Origin: Bradyrhizobium jicamae
GTDB lineage: Bacteria; Pseudomonadota; Alphaproteobacteria; Rhizobiales; Xanthobacteraceae
DNA length: 62,257 nt
NCBI RefSeq assembly: GCF_018130215.1
Contig: NZ_JAFCKQ010000045.1
Coordinates: 1 to 62,257 of the forward strand
Direction: 5' to 3'
This document shows positions 34,023 to 43,212 of the stretch, piece by piece; positions within the stretch are counted from its first letter, which is position 1, and each line of letters begins with the position of its first letter. A program made the translations under genes and the position numbers. The notes beneath the pieces are model-generated. The model did no database searches, had not been told where the DNA came from, and saw only the letters and a program-made list of their open reading frames with translations.

Positions 34023-34961
34023 ATGAAGACTTACGCATTGATCGGTGCCGCGGGTTACATCGCCCCGCGGCATATGCGGGCCATGGCAGAAACCGGCGGT
34101 ACGCTGGCGGTAGCGTATGATCCGAACGACTCCGTGGGTATCATGGACAGTCATTTTCCGGATGCCGAGTTCTTCACCGAGTTCGAGCTGTTTGATCGCC
34201 ATGTCGATAATCTGAAGCGTCGGGGGGGCATGATCGACTTCATGTCGATCTGCTCGCCGAATTATCTTCATGAAGCGCATTGTCGTTTCGCCTTGCGCTC
34301 GGGCAGCAATGCGATTTGCGAGAAGCCGCTGACACTGGAGCCGAAAGACATCGACGGACTGGTCGAGATCGAGCGGGACACTGGACGACGTGTGTCGACC
34401 ATTCTGCAGCTGCGACTGCATCCGGCGATCGTCGCGCTGCGCGAACGCTTTGCCAAGAGTAATCGGCGCCACAAGGTCGAGCTCACCTACATAACCTCGC
34501 GCGGGCGCTGGTATTACAACTCCTGGAAGGGATCCGAGGTGAAGTCGGGTGGTGTGGCAACGAACATCGGCGTACATTTTTTTGATATGCTGAGTTTCGT
34601 GTTTGGCACCGTTAGCCGAAGCGAGGCGCATCTGCGCGAGGCCGAAAAGGCGGCGGGTTCACTAGAGTGCGAGCGCGCCGACATCAGCTGGTTCCTATCA
34701 CTTGACCGCAACGATCTGCCGGACGGCGTCAAGGGCAAGAAGACGACTTTCCGGTCCATCACTGTCGACGGTAAAGAAGTAGAGTTCTCCGAGGGCTTCA
34801 CCGATCTGCATACGCGCAGCTATCAGGAGATTGTTGCTGGCAGGGGATTTGGGCTGGACGAGGTGCGTCCTTCGATCGACATTGTCTCGACCTTTCGTCA
34901 CGCGCCGATCGTCAGGAGCAACGGCGTTCACGGTTTTGCCCAGCGGGCGATGCAGCAATGA
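34023..34961 (+). CDS. wbpB: WbpB/WlbA-type nucleotide-sugar 3-dehydrogenase
   Basis: Gfo/Idh/MocA oxidoreductase, 312 residues, that oxidises C3 of UDP-2-acetamido-2-deoxy-glucuronate. Features are the NAD motif GAAGYIAPRHMRAMAE (8-23), DFMSICSPNYLHEAHCRFAL and the catalytic ICEKP (Glu100-Lys101-Pro102), then HPAIVALRERF and GGVATNIGVHFFDML. The WbpB/WlbA assignment rests on the short length, the conserved APRHM start and the adjacent wbpD-type acetyltransferase. First gene behind the ops-like leader; its stop overlaps the next start. Confidence 0.85.
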   Translation: MKTYALIGAAGYIAPRHMRAMAETGGTLAVAYDPNDSVGIMDSHFPDAEFFTEFELFDRHVDNLKRRGGMIDFMSICSPNYLHEAHCRFALRSGSNAICEKPLTLEPKDIDGLVEIERDTGRRVSTILQLRLHPAIVALRERFAKSNRRHKVELTYITSRGRWYYNSWKGSEVKSGGVATNIGVHFFDMLSFVFGTVSRSEAHLREAEKAAGSLECERADISWFLSLDRNDLPDGVKGKKTTFRSITVDGKEVEFSEGFTDLHTRSYQEIVAGRGFGLDEVRPSIDIVSTFRHAPIVRSNGVHGFAQRAMQQ

Positions 34962-35551
34962 AGGAGATGCGCGAGGATCCACGTTTTCCCGACGTACTGA
35001 TCCATCAATCGAGCTATGTCGACGATGGCGCCATGATCGGGCGTGGCACGAGCATCTGGCATTTTTGCCACATTCTACCGCGTACGGTAATCGGCGAAAA
35101 CTGTTCGATCGGGCAGAACGTGATGATCGGCCCGAACGTCAAGATTGGCAACGGCTGCAAGATCCAAAACAATGTCTCGATCTATGACGGCGTCGAACTC
35201 GCTGACGACGTGTTTTGCGGGCCAAGCTGCGTCTTCACGAACGTGAACAACCCACGCTCGGATGTTTCGAGGAAGGATGAATTTCGTCCCACGCCGGTCG
35301 GGAGAGGTGCCAGCATTGGTGCCAATGCAACGATCGTGTGTGGGCATTCGCTTGGAGAGTATTGCTTCATCGGTGCCGGAGCTGTGGTGACAAAAGATGT
35401 GACGGCATTCGCGCTGATGGTAGGAAATCCGGCGCGCCGCGTCGGTTGGATGAGCAGGGCCGGCGAACGGTTAGGTCGCGACCTCGTGTGTCGTCGGACT
35501 AACCGACGATATCAGCTTAACAATGAAACACTCGCGGAAATCGAAGGCTGA
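34958..35551 (+). CDS. wbpD: WbpD/WlbB-type sugar N-acetyltransferase
   Basis: Left-handed beta-helix acetyltransferase, 197 residues, that would acetylate the 3-amino group of UDP-2-acetamido-3-amino-2,3-dideoxyglucuronate. The hallmark opening HQSSYVDDGAMIGRGTSIWHF is followed by hexapeptide rungs (TVIGENCSIGQNVMIG, NVKIGNGCKIQNNVSIYDGV) and the CVFTNVNNPRSD loop with the acceptor-binding residues. ATG 34958 overlaps wbpB (ATGA). Pairing with wbpB supports function; the transaminase step (WbpE) between them is not encoded next door. Confidence 0.87.
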   Translation: MKEMREDPRFPDVLIHQSSYVDDGAMIGRGTSIWHFCHILPRTVIGENCSIGQNVMIGPNVKIGNGCKIQNNVSIYDGVELADDVFCGPSCVFTNVNNPRSDVSRKDEFRPTPVGRGASIGANATIVCGHSLGEYCFIGAGAVVTKDVTAFALMVGNPARRVGWMSRAGERLGRDLVCRRTNRRYQLNNETLAEIEG

Positions 35552-35556
35552 AACTG

Positions 35557-36552
35557 ATGGATATCAGAGGGAAGAAATTTGTCATCATTGGCGGGGCCGG
35601 GCTGATTGGGTCGCATGCGGTCGAACAATTAACCAGGACGGACGTGGGCGAAATCATCGTCTATGACAACTTTGTCCGCGGCACTCACGAAAACCTTGCT
35701 GCGGCATTGCGTGACCCCCGCGTCAAGATATTCGAGGCGGGCGGTGATATTACGCAAACCGATATTTTGGACGCCGCTCTAAAGGGGGTAGACGGCGTAT
35801 TTCAGTTCGCGGCCCTATGGCTATTGCAGTGTCATGACTTTCCACGATCGGCCTTCGACGTGAACGTCAAGGGAATGTTCAACGTCCTCGATGGCTGTGT
35901 TCGCAACGGCATCAAACGATTGATATGGTCGTCCTCTGCATCTGTGTACGGCGATGCGGTCGAAGAGCCTATGTCGGAGGATCACCCGTTTAACAACAAG
36001 AACTTCTATGGTGCCACAAAGATCTGCGGTGAGGCGATGGCGCGCGCCTATCATTTCCGTTACGGCCTAGACTATGTGGGCCTGCGATATATGAACGTAT
36101 ATGGACCGCGGCAGGATTATCGGGGAGCATATATAGCGGTCATTATGAAGATGCTTGATGCGATTGACAAAGGGGAGGGGCCGACCATTCTAGGGGACGG
36201 CTCGGAAGCCTTCGATTTCGTCGCAGTGGAAGATTGTGCGCAGGCCAACATTTGCGCGATGAAGGCGACAGCGACGGATCGCTTTTACAATGTTGGCACC
36301 GGCAAGCGGACTTCGCTTAAGCAAATCGCAGAGAAGCTTCTTAACCTGACCGGCTCCAACCAGCCTATCAATTACGCGCCGCGGAGCCAAGCGACGCTGG
36401 TCCGCAATCGCATTGGTTCACCGAAGCGAGCCCAGGACGAGATCGGCTTCACGGCAGGGATCGATCTCGACGAGGGCCTGCGTCGGCTGATCGAATGGCG
36501 GAAGAGCCATATCGATCAGGTCGAACAGCGCCGCGCCAGGGCGCAGGTCTGA
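35557..36552 (+). CDS. NAD-dependent nucleotide-sugar epimerase
   Basis: Extended SDR protein of the UDP-glucose 4-epimerase-like group, 331 residues. NAD loop GGAGLIGS (12-19), acidic VYDNFVRGTHENL, catalytic Ser in SSSASVYGD and Tyr151/Lys155 in NFYGATK. The second half has LRYMNVYGPRQDYRGAY, VAVEDCAQANI and FYNVGTGKRTSLKQI. Closest in feel to WbpP/Gne-type or other UDP-HexNAc 4-epimerases. Begins five bases after wbpD. Confidence 0.83.
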   Translation: MDIRGKKFVIIGGAGLIGSHAVEQLTRTDVGEIIVYDNFVRGTHENLAAALRDPRVKIFEAGGDITQTDILDAALKGVDGVFQFAALWLLQCHDFPRSAFDVNVKGMFNVLDGCVRNGIKRLIWSSSASVYGDAVEEPMSEDHPFNNKNFYGATKICGEAMARAYHFRYGLDYVGLRYMNVYGPRQDYRGAYIAVIMKMLDAIDKGEGPTILGDGSEAFDFVAVEDCAQANICAMKATATDRFYNVGTGKRTSLKQIAEKLLNLTGSNQPINYAPRSQATLVRNRIGSPKRAQDEIGFTAGIDLDEGLRRLIEWRKSHIDQVEQRRARAQV

Positions 36553-36585
36553 ACGACCGAAGCTCAAAACAGCGACGACCTGACA

Positions 36586-38460
36586 ATGTGCGGCATCACC
36601 GGCATCATACATCGGGACGGCAAGCCTGCTTCGATCCGCCTTCTCACCGCAATGACAGACATCATTGCGCATCGCGGGCCCGACGGAGAGGGGCACTATT
36701 GTGAGGGCCCGGTCGGGCTCGGCCATCGCCGCCTCTCGATCATTGATCTGACTGATGCCGCGCGCCAGCCGATGCAAACGCCGGACGGCCGTTTCGTGCT
36801 CACCTACAATGGCGAGATCTACAACTTCAAGGAATTGAAGATTGCGCTCTCTGCGCGGGGGCACCGTTTTCATTCGACAGGCGATAGCGAAGTGCTGCTG
36901 CATGCTTTTGCCGAGTGGGGTCTTGGCGCACTTCTGAAATTCAACGGCATGTTCGCTTTTGGGATCTGGGATACTGAGGAACGGCGGCTAACGATTGCCC
37001 GTGACCGGTTCGGTGTGAAACCACTTTATTACGCCGAGCTTGATGGCGTGTTTTTGTTCGCATCCGAGATCAAGGCATTTCGAGCGCACCCCCGCTTTGC
37101 GGCGCGCCTCGATGCGCGAGGCTTGGCCGAGTATCTGACATTCCAAAATTTCTTTACCGATCGTACCCTGTTCGAGGGCGCGCGATTGCTGCCGGCTGGC
37201 TGCTATCTTCAGATCGAGCTCGACCGCCGCGATAGCGTTGAGCCAAGGCGTTATTGGGATTTCAGCTTCGAGGAACCTTGCGGCAAGATTGACGAGGCTG
37301 AAGCGGTCGAAGAACTCGATCGCCTGTTTCGTCAGGCGGTTTACCGACAATTGGTGAGCGATGTCGACGTCGGCTCATACCTCTCTGGCGGAATGGACTC
37401 TGGTTCGATTACAGCGCTGGCGGCGGCGCAGCTTCCGTTCATGCGAACCTTCACGATCGGCTTTGACCTGAATTCCGCCTCGGGTGTCGAACTCGGCTAC
37501 GACGAGCGGGCCAAGGCCGAATACATGTCGTATCTGTTCAAGACCGAGCACTACGAGATGGTTCTGAAAGCAGGCGATATGGAACGCGCCTTGCCGAGCC
37601 TCGCTTGGCACCTTGAGGAGCCGCGCGTTGGACAGTGTTATCCAAATTATTACGCGGCCAAGCTCGCGTCAAAGTTCGGCAAGGTCGTTCTGTCCGGCAC
37701 TGGAGGCGACGAACTTTTTGCCGGCTACCCCTGGCGTTACTATCGCGCAGTCGTAAACGACGACTTCGATCATTACGTGCAGAAGTACTTCGGATTTTGG
37801 CAGAGATTGGTGCCGGCCGACGTCTTGCCGCGCCTGCTAAGGCCCGTGTGGAGTGAGGCGAAGGAGGTCTCGCCGGAGGACATCTTCCGCAACGTTTTCC
37901 ATGAACACGCCGCGACGCTGACGCGTCCGGAGGACTACGTCAATCACTCGCTATACTTTGAGGCCAAGACCTTCCTGAACGGGCTGTTGATCGTGGACGA
38001 CAAGTTGGCAATGGCGCATGGGCTTGAAAGTAGGGTGCCGTTTCTGGACAATGATCTTGCGGACTTCGCCATGCGGTTGCCGGCGCATTTGAAGCTGGGC
38101 AACCTGACCGAGGTCGTCGCGCTCAACGAGAACGAGCCGGGCGGCAAGGCCGAGCGTTATTATCAGCGCACGCGCGATGGCAAGTTAGCGCTTCGTACGA
38201 TGATGGAGCGGCATATCCCGGCCGACGTTGCCGGTAGGGAGAAGCAGGGATTCTCGGCTCCGGACGCGAGCTGGTTCAAGGGCGAAAGCATTGAATATGT
38301 AAAGCGCAGAGTGATCAACCCGCGGGCCAAGATCTATAATCTGCTCGATTACGAGGTGGTCAAAAATCTCATAAACGACCACATTGGAGGGCGACAAAAT
38401 CGCCGATTGCTAATCTGGTCGCTGCTCAATCTGGAGCAGTTGATGGACGCTTACTTTTGA
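36586..38460 (+). CDS. AsnB-like glutamine amidotransferase, copy 2
   Basis: A 624-residue asparagine-synthetase-like enzyme. Ntn glutaminase with Cys2 (MCGITGI), AHRGPDGEGHY, RLSIIDLTD and YNGEIYNFKEL. Synthetase half with PP-loop SGGMDSG (267-273), where the final Ser of the usual SGGxDSS is Gly, then SGTGGDELFAGYPW and DKLAMAHGLESRVPFLDNDLAD. It probably amidates a uronic acid carboxyl in the polysaccharide. It follows the epimerase by 33 bases and its stop touches the start of the ABC permease gene (TGATG), so the two are likely co-translated. Confidence 0.9.
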   Translation: MCGITGIIHRDGKPASIRLLTAMTDIIAHRGPDGEGHYCEGPVGLGHRRLSIIDLTDAARQPMQTPDGRFVLTYNGEIYNFKELKIALSARGHRFHSTGDSEVLLHAFAEWGLGALLKFNGMFAFGIWDTEERRLTIARDRFGVKPLYYAELDGVFLFASEIKAFRAHPRFAARLDARGLAEYLTFQNFFTDRTLFEGARLLPAGCYLQIELDRRDSVEPRRYWDFSFEEPCGKIDEAEAVEELDRLFRQAVYRQLVSDVDVGSYLSGGMDSGSITALAAAQLPFMRTFTIGFDLNSASGVELGYDERAKAEYMSYLFKTEHYEMVLKAGDMERALPSLAWHLEEPRVGQCYPNYYAAKLASKFGKVVLSGTGGDELFAGYPWRYYRAVVNDDFDHYVQKYFGFWQRLVPADVLPRLLRPVWSEAKEVSPEDIFRNVFHEHAATLTRPEDYVNHSLYFEAKTFLNGLLIVDDKLAMAHGLESRVPFLDNDLADFAMRLPAHLKLGNLTEVVALNENEPGGKAERYYQRTRDGKLALRTMMERHIPADVAGREKQGFSAPDASWFKGESIEYVKRRVINPRAKIYNLLDYEVVKNLINDHIGGRQNRRLLIWSLLNLEQLMDAYF

Positions 38461-39341
38461 TGGAATACGAGAGCGAACTCGACATTCAATCGCATCGGCT
38501 TGGTTTCGCCGGTGCGTTGAGCCCCCGATCTTTCCTTCAGGACTTGATCGCGGGAATGAGGTTGTTGCTGCGGTCGCGAAAGCTCGCAGTAGCCATGGCT
38601 TCGCGCGAGCTTCGAATGCGACACGCGGGCCAATTTGCCGGTGCTTTATGGATTGTCGGCCATCCCTTATTTCAGATGATGGTGTTCGTGTTCATTTTTG
38701 GCGTGGTGTTTAGCCAAAGAATTGGCGGCACTTTTGAAATGCCAAGGGACTACACCACCTATATTTTGTCGGGTCTCATTCCATGGCTCACGTTCAGCAC
38801 CGCTTTGCCGAGTCTTTGTGCATCGGTCGTCAGTAACTCAAACCTGGTCAAGCAGTTCACTTTCCAAACAGAGGTTCTACCGATCAAGGATGTATTGATC
38901 TCCTTGGTGTTCTGGATCGTGGGGATAGCAATCATTACGATTTACGGGATTGCCGTAAACCGGTCCTTGCCTTGGACCTACGTCCTTCTGCCTGCCGTAT
39001 TAGCCTTGAATATCCTTTTCACGATCGGGTTGGGATGGATCCTCTCGGCAATCGGCGTATTCATCCGGGATATGAAAGACATCGCCGTCGTCCTCGTCAC
39101 GGCTGGCATTTATGTTCTTCCGGTCGTCTACCTGCCCTCCTGGGTACCAACACTGTTTCGCCCATTCGTCAATTTCAATCCCCTCAGCGCCTTCATCTGG
39201 GTTTATCAGGACACGCTCTATTTTGGTCGCATTGAACATCCGTACGCTTGGGTTGTCTTCGCGGCGATGTCCTTCGCCTGCTTCAGTCTGGGTTATCGAT
39301 TGTTTCAAATCCTAAAACCATTCTTTGGCAAGGTTCTCTAA
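38460..39341 (+). CDS. wzm: Wzm-type ABC-2 polysaccharide exporter permease
   Basis: Membrane component of an ABC exporter for completed polysaccharide chains, about 293 residues with six hydrophobic segments (PLFQMMVFVFIFGVVF, YILSGLIPWLTFSTALPSL, VLISLVFWIVGIAIITIYGI, LALNILFTIGLGWILSAIGV, VVLVTAGIYVLPVVYLP, WVVFAAMSFACFSLGYRLF). The sequence WILSAIGVFIRDMKDI is a Wzm/TagG hallmark. ATG 38460 chosen; TTG 38457 would add one residue. Overlaps the Wzt start by one base. Confidence 0.9.
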   Translation: MEYESELDIQSHRLGFAGALSPRSFLQDLIAGMRLLLRSRKLAVAMASRELRMRHAGQFAGALWIVGHPLFQMMVFVFIFGVVFSQRIGGTFEMPRDYTTYILSGLIPWLTFSTALPSLCASVVSNSNLVKQFTFQTEVLPIKDVLISLVFWIVGIAIITIYGIAVNRSLPWTYVLLPAVLALNILFTIGLGWILSAIGVFIRDMKDIAVVLVTAGIYVLPVVYLPSWVPTLFRPFVNFNPLSAFIWVYQDTLYFGRIEHPYAWVVFAAMSFACFSLGYRLFQILKPFFGKVL

Positions 39342-41101
39342 TGACCGCGATCGCAGTTGAAGGCTTGAGTGTCGCCTATAAGCTGTACGGCAAGCCAGTG
39401 GACATACTTCGCGAGGCGCTATTCGGCGGCCGTCGGCACGATAAGTTTTGGGCTCTTCGCGATATCTCGCTCAAGGTCCGCGAGGGTGAGCGCGTTGGAG
39501 TCGTTGGACCCAACGGCGCGGGAAAAAGCACGTTGTTAAAAGTCATCGCGGGCAATTTGACCCCAACGAGTGGGCGGGTGCGCGTGAACGGAAAGATATC
39601 GTCCTTGCTGAGCATGGTACCAGCATGGGACGAGAGCGCAACGGGGCTTGAAAATATTCGCTTCAATCTTCTGTTGCAAGGAATGTCTCGTTCCGCAATC
39701 AGCCGAGCTATCGAAGATATCGTCGAGTTCACGGAGTTGGGCGCATTCATTCACCAGCCCGTCAGGACATACTCGACGGGTATGGGTTCTCGACTGTCCT
39801 TCGCAATCGCAACGGCGACCGAACCCGAAATTCTTATAGTCGACGAGGTGCTCGGCACCGGTGATGGCTATTTTGCCGCGAAAGCTCATCGACGAATGCA
39901 AGAGTTTTGCTCGCGAGGCCGAGCGTTTTTGTTTGTAAGTCATTCGATTGCCGCAGTCCAACAGATGTGTTCCACAGTTATCTGGATGCAGAACGGCGGC
40001 ATTCGAGCATCGGGAGACGCGCAGTCAGTGTTGGCCAAGTATGAGCTCGACTATCGTCAGAGCGAAGACGAGGCCACTCGTGGCAAGGCGATACAAGCAG
40101 GAATGGTCGTGTCGTCCAAGCCATCTCCTGGCGAGATTGGCAAGGAGGCGCTACGCCTTCGACTAGTGCCCGCAAATGGCTTGCGCTTTTCCACCACGCA
40201 CTATGTCAAGGATCTGAGAGTCTCGAACGACCTCGCAAAGCTTGACGTCAAGTTTCCGTTGACAATGGCCATCGATGAAACGGATGAGATTGGTTCGCTC
40301 GACTTAATATCCGGCGAATGGGGACGACTTCACGAACGATATGGTGTGGAGTGCCGCACATTGCAGCGTGCTTCGGGCCGCAATCCCGGAGGACAGATCG
40401 TCATTGGTCATAAGCTCGCGCTTGCCGCACCTTCGGGGATGATGACTCTTGACGTATCACTCGAGGTTGCTTCGCAAGATTTGGAATCGCTTACGATTGA
40501 AGCGTTAGATCTTCGTGCCGGTGTCTGGAAGCAGGCAACATTGCTGCGAAAGCAGGACGCGAAGGACGGGTGGCAACAACTAGATTTTCGTGTTGAGGTT
40601 CAGTTGCCTAAGGAAGAAATCGCGTTTCAAGTCCGTGAAAGCTTGCTCAAGCAAGCCAAGAGCGAAGTTGAGATCACGAGCGTCGAAATGTATGTTTCCG
40701 GAAAGTCCGCGCACTCGGTCAAGGAGCGCGAAAGTTTCGAAATAGTCGTTGACGTCGTCTTCAACGAGAAAGTGCCGGTCGCCGACGTTGGAATCAAAAT
40801 CAGCCGAGTGGATGGCACGTATGTGTACTGGCAGTCCTCGGGGATGGCCGATGCCAACATCTACAATGGTTGCGGACGTCGGAGATTTACCTTCCAGTTT
40901 CACGACAACGTTTTTGGGGCGGGAGAGTATTTTGTAAACGCTTACGCAGCGGACGGTTGGAAGTTCCCGGAGAACTATCCGTATTCGCAAGTCTTCCAGC
41001 GGCTCGTGAACGCGCTTTCATTCCGGATCGTCCCTATAGACCAAGACCTCGATTGTGGTGTCGTGGCGAAACTGTTCCCTGTGAGGGTCGATGAGCTTTA
41101 A
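39341..41101 (+). CDS. wzt: Wzt-type ABC exporter ATPase with long C-terminal region
   Basis: ATPase of the polysaccharide exporter, 586 residues. Walker A GPNGAGKST (56-64), a Wzt-like Q-loop region SSLLSMVPAWDES, signature YSTGMGSRLSFA and Walker B EILIVDEVLGTGD, then the switch His in FVSHSIAA. After about residue 250 come some 330 residues, far more than the roughly 180 of a usual Wzt C-terminal domain. The last part (VKERESFEIVVDVVFNE, FTFQFHDNVFGAGEYFVNAY) fits the Wzt_C chain-recognition fold. A separate region (about 270-440) precedes it and is not recognised. ATG 39341 shares one base with the Wzm stop. Confidence 0.88.
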   Translation: MTAIAVEGLSVAYKLYGKPVDILREALFGGRRHDKFWALRDISLKVREGERVGVVGPNGAGKSTLLKVIAGNLTPTSGRVRVNGKISSLLSMVPAWDESATGLENIRFNLLLQGMSRSAISRAIEDIVEFTELGAFIHQPVRTYSTGMGSRLSFAIATATEPEILIVDEVLGTGDGYFAAKAHRRMQEFCSRGRAFLFVSHSIAAVQQMCSTVIWMQNGGIRASGDAQSVLAKYELDYRQSEDEATRGKAIQAGMVVSSKPSPGEIGKEALRLRLVPANGLRFSTTHYVKDLRVSNDLAKLDVKFPLTMAIDETDEIGSLDLISGEWGRLHERYGVECRTLQRASGRNPGGQIVIGHKLALAAPSGMMTLDVSLEVASQDLESLTIEALDLRAGVWKQATLLRKQDAKDGWQQLDFRVEVQLPKEEIAFQVRESLLKQAKSEVEITSVEMYVSGKSAHSVKERESFEIVVDVVFNEKVPVADVGIKISRVDGTYVYWQSSGMADANIYNGCGRRRFTFQFHDNVFGAGEYFVNAYAADGWKFPENYPYSQVFQRLVNALSFRIVPIDQDLDCGVVAKLFPVRVDEL

Positions 41102-41813
41102 GCTGAGTGCAAAATCGTGGGAGCGAGTTCATGCTTACCAGCGAGAGGAAATCGTCCGCTTAGCAAGCGACCGGGACCATGTGCGCGTCATATCCCGATA
41201 TCCTTATTATGCACGCATCGGCGATTTGCTTGGGTCCGGTCCGGGACGCGTATTGGAGATCGGATGCGGACCCGGCCGTTATGTGGCGTTGCTTGCCAGC
41301 CTAGGCTGGGACGTCGTTGGAGCTGACCCGTGCCGCTTTCCATCCTGGGAAGCTATAAGCAAATATCGTGTAGTTACCTGGGACGAAGGTGTATACGCCG
41401 AGAACCTGCCATATCCAGATGGTTCATTTGACGCGGTCGCCTGCCTTGGCGCATTGCTTTACTTCAAGGATCCTAAGCTTGCTTTCTCAGAAATCTTTCG
41501 CGTTTTAAAGCCGGGTGGGCGAATATTGGTCCGCTCGGTGAATCGGACAAATCTGTTTCGACTGGTCCATCGCAGGGATATTGATCCCGCGACGGTCAGT
41601 TCTTACTCGGAACGAGAGCTCGCCGACTTTGTTCGGTCTTCGGGCTTTGACGTTTCGTCAACGTTCTCTTACGGATTTTATCCTCCCGTTCTCCCTGGCA
41701 CGTGGTGGTATTTGGTCAATGGCACCATACCGATTTCAGTTCAGGATGCATTCTCTGCGCTAACGCCGCCTCGGTACCGGGTGAACGTCGTGGCAGTTGG
41801 GACGCGTCGATGA
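41091..41813 (+). CDS. Class I SAM methyltransferase
   Basis: A 240-residue methyltransferase with motif I VLEIGCGPGRYVALLA, the strand-2 acidic segment VVGADPC, PYPDGSFDAVACLGALLYF and IFRVLKPGGRILVRSVN. Since it overlaps the end of wzt, it could cap or modify the exported chain: in ABC-dependent O-antigens terminal methylation can stop chain growth. That role is inference from position only. Its stop overlaps the next start (ATGA). Confidence 0.82.
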   Translation: MSFKLSAKSWERVHAYQREEIVRLASDRDHVRVISRYPYYARIGDLLGSGPGRVLEIGCGPGRYVALLASLGWDVVGADPCRFPSWEAISKYRVVTWDEGVYAENLPYPDGSFDAVACLGALLYFKDPKLAFSEIFRVLKPGGRILVRSVNRTNLFRLVHRRDIDPATVSSYSERELADFVRSSGFDVSSTFSYGFYPPVLPGTWWYLVNGTIPISVQDAFSALTPPRYRVNVVAVGTRR

Positions 41814-43183
41814 AAGTGCGTAGCGACTGGATTGCGCACCATTTGAAGATATTCGGTTATCGCGCAGTCGAGAAGAATGCGCCGGTTGTCCTATATCGAG
41901 CTACTTGCTCCGATCTAGCTTTGGCGAGAGAAGCTCTGGCGCGGGGTACTGCGGTAGTTGCCGTCTTTCCAGACGCGGGATTTGCCAAGGCGTTTGACGT
42001 AGCAATCGATGACGAGCCAACTTGTTCGCCCCAAGTGCTAACGGCGGACAACGCGGGACCGAAGCCATGGCGGCGGTTGCGCACGTTGCATCCGTATATG
42101 CGGTTCAGGTCGGCAGTTGGAGCGTCGGTGGTTTCGGATAGCGATGGCGCTGCGGTATGGCTGCACCGGAAGATGGATTCAGCGGCCTCGATCATCTTCG
42201 TGGGAACAGATCTTGCCTCGGACCTCCTTCGATATCGTCAGGGTGATCCCGCTGCAGCTTACAACCGGCCAACGGAAGCCAAGTGGGGCTTCGCCGGCGA
42301 GCGACCGAACTACCTGTTTGAGGCGCAACTTGCAGGAGAAGATGTCCGCGAGCGGCCTGCTGATTGGTGGTGTGAAGTCTTGGCCGATGCATTGGAGCGG
42401 CTCTGCGGTCAGGCCAGATCACCGATGTTGCCGAATGGTGCACCCGGCGCGATCATTGTGACCGGCGATGATGATCAGGCGCCGCTACATCGTTACGACC
42501 AACAGCGACAGGTGCTTGGCTCGCTGCCGATCACGTATTTTCTTCACCCTCTCACCAAGCACGACAAGTACACTCTCCGGCAGCTGAAGGATGGCCGACG
42601 CCTAGAGTTAGGTCTTCATCCCGATGCGCTTGAATCTCCAGGCAAATACACGTGCCTTTTTTCTGAACAAGCGAAATGGTTCAAGCAGCTGACTGGCCAG
42701 CATACGTGCACGGTACGAAACCACGGTTTTCTCAATGAAGGCTACTGGGGACACGCGACGGCATGGCTCGATCATGGTGTGAAAGGCAGCTCCAATTTGC
42801 CGGGACTTGATGGCAGCGTGATCAACGGCTCGTTATTGCCGGCGTGCCTCACCCTCGGGGATCGATTAACGGAGCATTGGAGCATCCTGACCGCTGTCGG
42901 CGATGGCATTGTGTTCGTCCACGGCTGGGACGATGCTCGATCGGGCAAGTGCATACTCGACCTCGCCGATCGCATTAGAGAGAGTGGCGTTCCGGGAGTG
43001 ATCGTCATCAATCTTCACCCCGATAACATCGAGAAGACGCGCGGGATGCACAACGCAGTGCTCAAGGTGGTCCAGGATGGCTTTGTAGCTTGGACGTTAA
43101 GCGAATGCTTTGAGTGGTTTGGTCGAAAATCCGAGCCGCGCGCGAGGACGCCAATATGGCGGAAGGTGTTGCGTCTGCACTGA
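41810..43183 (+). CDS. Polysaccharide-deacetylase-like protein
   Basis: A 457-residue protein not assigned with confidence. The second half resembles the NodB/CE4 fold: IIVTGDDDQAPLHRYD (motif at 218-223, like the TFDDG metal site), LELGLHPDAL (267-272, like the H-x3-H motif but with one visible His) and RNHGFL (303-307). Near the end GDGIVFVHGWDD may be the final His motif. The N-terminal 200 residues have YRATCSDLALAREAL and FVGTDLASDLLRY and could be a glutamine-amidotransferase-like or binding domain. It may deacetylate a HexNAc. Overlaps the methyltransferase by four bases. Confidence 0.55.
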   Translation: MKVRSDWIAHHLKIFGYRAVEKNAPVVLYRATCSDLALAREALARGTAVVAVFPDAGFAKAFDVAIDDEPTCSPQVLTADNAGPKPWRRLRTLHPYMRFRSAVGASVVSDSDGAAVWLHRKMDSAASIIFVGTDLASDLLRYRQGDPAAAYNRPTEAKWGFAGERPNYLFEAQLAGEDVRERPADWWCEVLADALERLCGQARSPMLPNGAPGAIIVTGDDDQAPLHRYDQQRQVLGSLPITYFLHPLTKHDKYTLRQLKDGRRLELGLHPDALESPGKYTCLFSEQAKWFKQLTGQHTCTVRNHGFLNEGYWGHATAWLDHGVKGSSNLPGLDGSVINGSLLPACLTLGDRLTEHWSILTAVGDGIVFVHGWDDARSGKCILDLADRIRESGVPGVIVINLHPDNIEKTRGMHNAVLKVVQDGFVAWTLSECFEWFGRKSEPRARTPIWRKVLRLH

Positions 43184-43212
43184 CGATCTTTGTGCGTTGA
43201 AAAAGAGCTGAC

